From Diplocarpon mali (lineage: Eukaryota; Ascomycota; Leotiomycetes; Helotiales; Drepanopezizaceae), in assembly GCA_024741835.1 (NCBI GenBank), contig JAENRP010000292.1, positions 1-51,699 on the forward strand: DNA of 51,699 nt, written 5' to 3'. A program made the position numbers and the translations under genes. Under the pieces are notes generated by a model that was not told the origin of the DNA, ran no database searches, and worked only from the letters and a program-made list of their open reading frames with translations. Below are positions 45,112 through 51,699 of this stretch, piece by piece (the stretch's first letter is position 1; every line of letters starts with the position of its first letter).

Positions 45112-46474
45112 TAGAAATAAGAATTTTAGAACTGGACCTAACCTGCCTCTTATTAAAATGATTTTAAAAACCGCTATTAAACAGATTGCTTAAACGCTTA
45201 GCGCAATCTCTTTAGAATTTTCAAAATCTTTAAAGGACTCTCCTTTAGCTAAACGACCAATTTTAGCTTAACCTTTAAAAAGGATAGATCGTTTAATAGC
45301 TACTTTAGCTAATTTGCAATTTGAAATTAAAGGATTGCGCGCTCGCTTAAACTCCTTCTTTAATAACTTAAAGGAGCTAGTTCTTAACTTCTTTATATCT
45401 ATATACAACCGTTTTAAAAACAATAATATAAAGGAAGACCTTATTCTAACTGCTCTAAAGACAACTAAGAGAGCCGTTAGATAGATTTAATAGCTTATCT
45501 TAAACAAGTTCGCCCCTATAGATATTATTCAATTCTTTAATAATTATAAAAGTTAAAAACCTAGTCTCTCGGATGCCGAATGAGACTATTTTATTTTATA
45601 AGAAAGAGAACGCAAAGAGGAATCTATTAATTAAGACATTTGTAATTATAATAATATGCCTCAATCGGTCATTCTCAACCTTAAGCTTAAAGAACGATAT
45701 GATATTTAAGTATCTTCTGCAATAAAGACTCGCTTTTGGTAGTATCTTCTTAGCGTAAGAATCGAAGGAAGAAGACTTTGCGACCTTTATATTCGCTCTC
45801 TTTCGGTTTACTATAGTCTTAATTATAAAGGATTTAATATTAACGAAACTATTAAATACCTTGAACTTCTTTATATAATAGAAGATGTTAATCTTTTTCT
45901 AATCTACTTTAATAATCAGTTCTTTATCTCTTTAAAGATATATAAATTTAACCTATTAATAATAGAGGCATCTTTAAGTACTATAAAATTCAGGGCTGAT
46001 CCCGAAGCCTTAAAAGCGTTAGAGCTGATTAAATGGAATAATTCCTTCTTATCGATATTATTAAGCAATAAATAGCAAGAGGGAATAGAGGAAGAAGGGT
46101 CAATTGTAATGCCTGAGCCCTTCGGATGCCGCTTCCTAACCGACAATTTTACTACTAATAATAGTGCTTTTATAAGTATATTCCTTTCTATTATAAGATA
46201 AGAAGCAGAGATATATCTTTATCACTTCTGCCTTATAGATAGCGCGACCTTTATACCTTCTTATTTTCTCTATAATATAATATTCAGTCTTACTCAATAA
46301 GTCCTTCGAATGCACTATAGACTCTACCTCTTAGCTATAATAGCAAGAAGTAGAGGAACCTATTAGCTTATAGCCTACCCTAAACCTCCTTAATTGATTG
46401 GCCTTAGTCTTTATAATTAAGTTGTTTTAATAAAAAGAAATGCAAGTACTACTAATAAAGAAATTCCGATTTTT

Positions 46475-46497
46475 ACTCACAGTCCCGGCCCGTAAGT
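46475..46497. repeat. 23-bp palindrome, copy P14
   Basis: Arms ACTCACAGTCC and GGCCCGTAAGT. In ORF1 phase, THSPGP, stop, V; TAA arises where CGA or CAA would fit. Confidence 0.9.
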
Positions 46498-47359
46498 CAA
46501 TTTTATTAAAAAGCAAGTCTTAGATTATCAGATCCTACTAATCGGACAAGGGCCAGCTTCTAAAAGCCTTAATAGGTAGGTCGGCTTTTAATCGAATATA
46601 AAACTCACTCTATCTGCGAAGAAGATAAGTCGATAGACTTCTTAAGCACTTGGTTCAAAATCTCAACTAGCTCGAATAACTGCAAAATTGAAGCAAAAGG
46701 AGATCTTGCAACCTATTACTAATAATAGCAATCCAATTATAGTAATAATAAAATAGAAACACCTTTTTAAAATGCTTTCGGACAATCCTTATAAGACTAG
46801 TAGTTTTATAGCCTTTTGTAATAACTATATAACTATTCATAATAAGAACACCTTGGAAAATAAGACTCGAATCTCCGATCTTATCTTTTCAATCTTTGCT
46901 CTAGAGTAACCTCTAATACCTTAATAGATTAATATAAGTAGGACTACTATACCTTTTAAGGCAGCTTTTTATCTTAAGAACTGCGGTAGCCTCTCTAAAG
47001 CCATTGTTAATTAACGCTCTTAAATAAATCCATCGGTTATAATCGAAGTATAAGAGTTATTTCTTCTTAATAAAGACGAATTGAAAATCCACCTTATAAA
47101 ATATAATTAGAAGCTCTTTAATACCCTTGTTAAGGCCTAGATAGATGTTATAAATATTAAGTCGCTTCTTTATAGACTTAAGTCTTAGGGATAATGCAAT
47201 AAAGTAAATGCTATCTAAGAGCTTAATGTACTAATTGATAAAGGCATTATTATAAGAAAATTCGGAAAAGAGACAAACTAAGACGCTAGCATAGTATCAG
47301 ACCCTAATTTAGGAACTAATCCCCTGTTTTTACCCTTAAGCTTAGAAACGCCAAGACTG

Positions 47360-47382
47360 ACTCGCGAGCCTAGCCCGCGAGT
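47360..47382. repeat. 23-bp palindrome, copy P15
   Basis: Arms ACTCGCGAGCC and AGCCCGCGAGT, one of the best-preserved copies. In ORF1 phase, TREPSPRV. Confidence 0.92.
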
Positions 47383-47614
47383 AAGGTTGGACTTAGCTAG
47401 CTTAAGCCTACGAGATGGTTCGGATAAACCTCGGTCACCAAATCTAGGGGTACTAATAGAAGATCCTTTAAGAGAGGTCCCTAAAGCTGAGAAATCGCCA
47501 AGAAATAAGAACTAACGCAAGAGAAGAAGACTCTAAAGTGATAATAGAACTGATAATTAAGTCGACTTAAGCTTAGAGAATTAAGTCTACTACCCCCTCT
47601 TGAAAACCATTTAA

Positions 47615-48121
47615 AGAGATTATAAATTAGAAGTTGAATTTTTTAAGGATTATCTACTTTCTATATACCTATACCTCTTTATTCTTAACCTATTGTTCTA
47701 TTCTATATATATTCTTTATTTACTTTACTCTTTATATAATTCATTCTTTGATTATTCCCTTTATATGCAACTTTCTAATGCTTACCTTTGAAATGTCGTC
47801 CTTACCTTTGAAGAATTATCATTTACCAATTATAGGTCCTTATATGCGTCATACCTTACTTTTATTCCTACTTCCAAGCTCATTATGCCTACTTTTCCTT
47901 TATATACTAGCGCAATTCCAAACTCTATAAATAAGCCTCTCTCTGCATAACGATTTTACTTTTTTTACTTTCTCTACAACCCTACCAGACCTATAATACC
48001 AGCACTACTACTATTATCTTTCTATTATTAATCTTTTCTAGTATAGGCCTCCTGTATTATTAATCTTTCTTAAATAATCATCTCTTTGTTTAAAGCTACC
48101 CCCCCTGCCGATTAATTTATT
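47615..48121. other. Spacer between ORF1 and ORF2
   Basis: About 500 bp, T/C-rich. A chance frame of 98 codons at 47634 looks membrane-like only because T-rich codons encode Phe/Leu/Ile. The last 150 bp (CTACCCCCCCTGCC near 48098) resemble a pyrimidine-rich leader before ORF2. It probably holds the ORF1 3' end and the ORF2 promoter. Confidence 0.45.
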
Positions 48122-49009
48122 ATAGCACTACCAAGCTCAAATAAGAAAGCCACACCTAAGAAGAATATATTAGTTATTGCCTTAGGCAGCAAGTTAATAA
48201 ACACTACTAGTAATAAGCTAATGTTAAAGGGTGGCTTTTCATAAGAGGACAAGTTACTAAGATTATTAGAAGATATGGTAAGCACTTATAGAACGTTAGG
48301 TGAAATAGAACAATAGGTATTCCTAAACTCATCTATTAAAGTATTAAACTATAGAATCTCTATAGTTAAAGAAGGATTTTTAAGCTTTAATGATTTTCTT
48401 AAGAATAAGCTTAAGATAAAGGGAATCGATTGTAAAAAATTTCTATAGGAATATTAGGAGTATGCTAATTCAATCGATCTATTTTAGAAGAATCGAGACA
48501 AGAAAAATGAGTGTATAAAAAGGTTATTGCAGTTTATAAGTAGCACCTATAGTACACTTTTTTAAATATACTTTATAACTGATATTACTGCTAATAACGC
48601 CCTATAAGGGCTTAGCAAAATTTTTAAGATATACTAACTAGTAGCAAAGGCCATATAAGTATTAAATCATTTCACCATCTAAGAAGGTATAAAAAAGCTG
48701 CAAGGAAATAGTGCGCGAGGTAGAAAATTTATAGGTTTCTCAAGTACTATTATCCACTCTGCCATTTAGACTATAAAGGATAGCCCCTCCTAGTACAATA
48801 ATATTGCGTTGCTAGACTAAATAGTTCTAGATACCCTCGGTTTGCAATAGTTATAATATAGTTTACTTATTATAAAGGAAAAGATAATCTATTTAGCTAA
48901 GTATACTATAAACTACTTTAATAATAAGACAGAAAGATAGGAGTTTATTATACCTGCCGCTTAGAAAATGCTACTACCTTTAAAAGATTCAACTAATAAG
49001 CAAAATTTG

Positions 49010-49032
49010 ACTTATAGGCCTGGCCCATAGGT
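49010..49032. repeat. 23-bp palindrome, copy P16
   Basis: Arms ACTTATAGGCC and GGCCCATAGGT. ORF2 phase, TYRPGP, stop, V (TAG for CAG). Confidence 0.88.
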
Positions 49033-49195
49033 AGAAGTACTACGTAAGGAGGATATCCTTAAGCCAAAGGTACCTATAACACTTAGAACTCAAACAGCTA
49101 ACTATCGCGATCATTAATTATTAGACTCAAATGAGTTTGATTTACTATCTTTAGAGATGCCTTAAATACTTAGAATACTAGTAGCAAAGAAGTTG

Positions 49196-49218
49196 ACTTA
49201 TAAGCCTAGCCTATAGGT
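49196..49218. repeat. 23-bp palindrome, copy P17
   Basis: Arms ACTTATAAGCC and AGCCTATAGGT. ORF2 phase, TYKPSL, stop, V. Confidence 0.88.
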
Positions 49219-50425
49219 TAGAACATATAATGATATAGACTTTAAAGATGATCTGATAGATAAAGAGAATAATCCTATCACTAATATAATGGAAATTTTT
49301 AATAATACTAAGAAGGATATAGCCGATATTATATAAACCTTTTCCAAAGACCTGTAAAAATTTATTTTAAAATTCTATAAGTCAATAATGAAGCGTTTGA
49401 AAAAGGAAGGTTAGGGAGAAGTTTTGCTAGTATAGGAAGCGATAGTAAGAGCTGTTAAATAAATTATAAAGCTATAATAAGACGAATTTTCTATAGATAA
49501 TATTATGCATTTCTTTATCAAGTATAAGAAATCAAAGGGCGACTACTATATCTTTAAAGAAAAGCTAGAAAGTAGTATAATAATCATATCTATAGAGTGC
49601 TATAAAGTTCCCCTTAATATTAAGATAATACTTTAATATAGCAACAGATTCAAGATTGCAGTAATACTAGAGATAAAGATACGACTAAGCAAATTTGTAA
49701 TAGGGATATTCAAGGACTTTAGTTTTGAAAAATTTTATACTTTATATAAACGATAATATGCATAATATTATAGGCTAATAATAGTATCTTTAACTAATAA
49801 GCAAGTTTCCTTTAATATATACAAATTTTGCACTGCACCTAACTTAAAGTTGTTTTTACTATACCTAGGGAATTATGCAATTATGGCCACTAGTAATAGA
49901 ATAGCAAGCTAGGTCAAGAAAGATGTATTATTAGGTTTTGCTAAGTTTAAGGTAGAGCCTAAAGCTTTAAAATTATTCTATAATATCGCTTAGACTCCCG
50001 CCTAGTATAGTACTATACTGACTAGTGATAACTTAATATTACTTTATAGCAAAGGTTTTTTGAATATGCTTAAATTGTTTAGCTGCGCTTTCTTAAGTGC
50101 TATACGCATATATAATCATAGTAATTGTAGAAAGAATTCATTTTTAATATTAGTATAAGAGGAGCTAGAAATATACTGATACCATTTCCGGACCTTAGAT
50201 AAGAAGCTAAGCCCCCCCTCCGCCTTCCTCTATAATATGACTTATAGCTTAATACAGCAGACCTTAAGGATGCACTATAGTCTGTATCTTAGTATTCTAT
50301 TAACTTATTATAATTCTTTATATAAGCTGGTAGCATATCTTAAGCCTATACAATTTATAAGCATTAACCACTATTTGCGAATTATTTCCACTAAGATTAA
50401 TACTAATATAAGATTCGTAAGATTG

Positions 50426-50448
50426 ACTCCTAGGCCTAGCTCGTAGGT
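50426..50448. repeat. 23-bp palindrome, copy P18
   Basis: Arms ACTCCTAGGCC and AGCTCGTAGGT. Flanks extend the symmetry: GATTG before, CAATC after. ORF2 phase, TPRPSS, stop, V. Confidence 0.9.
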
Positions 50449-51247
50449 CAATCCACTTAATAATAGAACTATTAACTACTACGTGATTCTAGCAGCTAAA
50501 CAATCGACTAGAGAATTTACTATATAGGAAAAGTCTTATAAGTCATCTATACTTATATCCTATCGCTTTAAGAACTCTTAGTGGATCTTGTTAAATCTGG
50601 CATAAAGCGCAGCTTAATAGAAAGAATTAAACACTAAGGATAGAACAATTCTAAAGGAGTATATCTTTAATAAGACTACTCCGTTTTTAGTATTTATAAG
50701 ATAAGGCACCTTTATTAACTTGGATTCTAATAGAGAATCTGAAAAGGGTGGTTTTCTTACTATTAGCAATAACTATATAGAAGTTATTAGCAATAAATCA
50801 CTTAAGAATAGCGCTAACCTAGAAGAATTCATTATTGATTCCATCTATATAAAGAAACTAAGCATAGTAAGATGGAGTATTGCTAGAGAATCCTTAGCCA
50901 AGTTTCGTATAACGCTTAGTATAATAAAAGGTGGTCTACTATTAGATACTCTTATAGGAAGACGATTATAGAGTGATCTATTAGTAGTAATAACTATAAA
51001 GGATTTGTTTGCAAAAGATGTGTCTTAGCTAATAGTATATCTAAAGAAGTATAAATAAGAACTTTTTAAAGATTTTACTAATACTTAGAAGCTAATTCAA
51101 TAACTAGAGCTATAGTTATATAGTAATAAGTCTTAGATAAAGACCAAAGATATAGATAATAATATTAAAGCTAATAATATAATTAATAAGACGATACTCC
51201 TTAAGAAGTATAGCACTAAGAAGCCTTATATAAAGATACCTGATATA

Positions 51248-51270
51248 ACTCCTAGGCCTGGCCTGCAACT
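51248..51270. repeat. 23-bp palindrome, copy P19
   Basis: Arms ACTCCTAGGCC and GGCCTGCAACT. ORF2 phase, TPRPGLQL. Confidence 0.88.
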
Positions 51271-51586
51271 TGATCTATCAAAGGGCAAGGCTAAGGAAGT
51301 AGTATCTGTAGAATCTCCTGCCTCCCCCTCCTCTATTACCGACAATTCCCTTAAGGATAATAACGATAATAATAATAATAATACTACTATATAAGTCTCT
51401 CTCCCTATTAGCAGAAGCCGTTATACTATACTAGCATCCGCAAGGAGTATAGAAGCTCCCGCCATACTAAGACCTGCCTCGTCGGATACTAATAGCGATG
51501 CTATAAGAAGAAGTAGTCGTTTGGCGAAGAGAGTATTATCTAATAATAGTTCTCCCTATCTCCTAAAGAGGACTAAGGAAAATTGA

Positions 51587-51699
51587 CATCTAGATTAGTA
51601 CTATTTTTAATTGTTTTTGCGACTCTATAGCTTATTTGTCTGTTTTGCTAGTTTCGTTTTCTAACTCCTGGGCCCGGCCTATAGGTGAAAAGCGTATAA
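51587..51699. other. 3' flank of ORF2, to window end
   Basis: T-rich non-coding sequence with palindrome P20. No LTR, TSD or end of D is visible before the window stops. Confidence 0.5.
51664..51686. repeat. 23-bp palindrome, copy P20
   Basis: Arms ACTCCTGGGCC and GGCCTATAGGT. It lies about 80 bp after the ORF2 stop, so it is not in the ORF. Confidence 0.88.

Larger units (their letters stand above)
44249..47614 (+). pseudogene. ORF1: large unknown decayed ORF (about 1,121 codons)
   Basis: A single phase from ATG 44249 to TAA 47612-47614 with no frameshift needed. It is interrupted by about 45 stops, nearly all TAG/TAA where Gln fits. It is colinear with ORF2: RGRRFVGLS near 44792 and LRMHYRLYL near 46302 match RGRKFIGFS and LRMHYSLYL there. 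I recognise no catalytic motif, signal peptide or membrane segment. The C-terminus (47380-47600) is basic and charged. Three palindromes (45089, 46475, 47360) all sit in the same codon phase. It could be an accessory gene of retroelement D, or a gene of a separate mobile element. Function unknown. Confidence 0.68.
48122..51586 (+). pseudogene. ORF2: second large unknown decayed ORF (about 1,154 codons), paralogue of ORF1
   Basis: A single phase from ATA 48122 (probably an ATG with G changed to A) to TGA 51584. In-frame stops are almost all TAG/TAA in Gln positions. Matches to ORF1 are colinear: FNDFLKNKLKIKGI near 48390, HFTIQEGIKKLQGN near 48670, RGRKFIGFS near 48717 and LRMHYSLYL near 50268. 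The C-terminus has a Ser/Arg-rich tail, SRLAKRVLSNNSS, after an Asn run (51365-51395). No known domain recognised. Four palindromes sit in the same codon phase. Confidence 0.68.

Noticed and set aside
45916..46146. 76-codon minus-strand frame
   Set aside because: Antisense shadow of ORF1, whose frame and paralogue support the plus strand.
47634..47930. 98-codon frame as a small membrane protein
   Set aside because: A T-rich non-coding spacer gives Phe/Leu/Ile codons by chance; it has no matching copy and sits between two decayed ORFs.
11333..51686. Interspersed palindromes as a CRISPR array
   Set aside because: Copies are scattered over 40 kb, mostly inside coding frames and without regular spacers; the genome is eukaryotic.

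Overview
The window starts at a chromosome end: 18 or more CCCTAA units (TTAGGG telomere read on the C-rich strand) run straight into a subtelomere. The telomere sequence, the repeat content and the mutation pattern point to a filamentous ascomycete. Nearly everything except one gene is transposon sequence carrying the mark of repeat-induced point mutation (RIP). TpA is very abundant, repeat copies differ almost only by C/T and G/A changes, and old reading frames are broken mainly by TAG/TAA where CAG/CAA would fit. I cannot name the species.

Layout. 1-118 telomere. 266-7833 copia-type LTR retrotransposon A1 (minus strand, TSD CAGGA), 147 bp from the telomere. 7839-10200 is a GC-richer, non-RIPed island with the only intact gene, an HNH-nuclease-domain protein at 8453-10072. 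From about 10200 to the window end there is one nested stack. A Tc1/mariner-like transposon remnant (10200-10939 and 24030-24374) is split by a second copia-type element E (10940-24029, minus, TSD CTTAT). E is itself split by a Ty3/gypsy element G1 (15640-23166, minus, TSD TATTT). The same Tc1 remnant is then entered by element B1 (24375), which is split by a second gypsy copy G3 (25943). G3 is cut by B2 (27155), B2 is cut by copia copy A2 (27769-35368, plus, TSD GATTC), and B2 is cut again by a different Ty3/gypsy element D (from about 36447). D's gag-pol runs to about 43940. It is followed, with no 3' LTR in view, by two tandem same-strand decayed ORFs of about 1,120 and 1,155 codons that resemble each other and no family I recognise.

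The most unusual signal is a family of 20 short palindromes. Each has a core of exactly 23 bp, made of an 11-bp arm near ACTCSYRGGCC, one central base and the inverted arm. They are found only in E, in D and in the two large ORFs. Of the 17 copies inside recognisable coding frames, 16 sit in the same codon phase and would add a peptide of the form T-x-x-P-x-x-x-V; in E some are amplified as 48-bp (16-codon) tandem units. This resembles, by analogy only, the in-frame palindromic elements described in Rickettsia.

Both copia families have a primer-binding site complementary to the anticodon stem-loop of initiator tRNA-Met, so they probably prime reverse transcription from a half-tRNA, as Drosophila copia and yeast Ty5 do. 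All retroelement genes here look dead. The HNH gene is the only one I would call functional.
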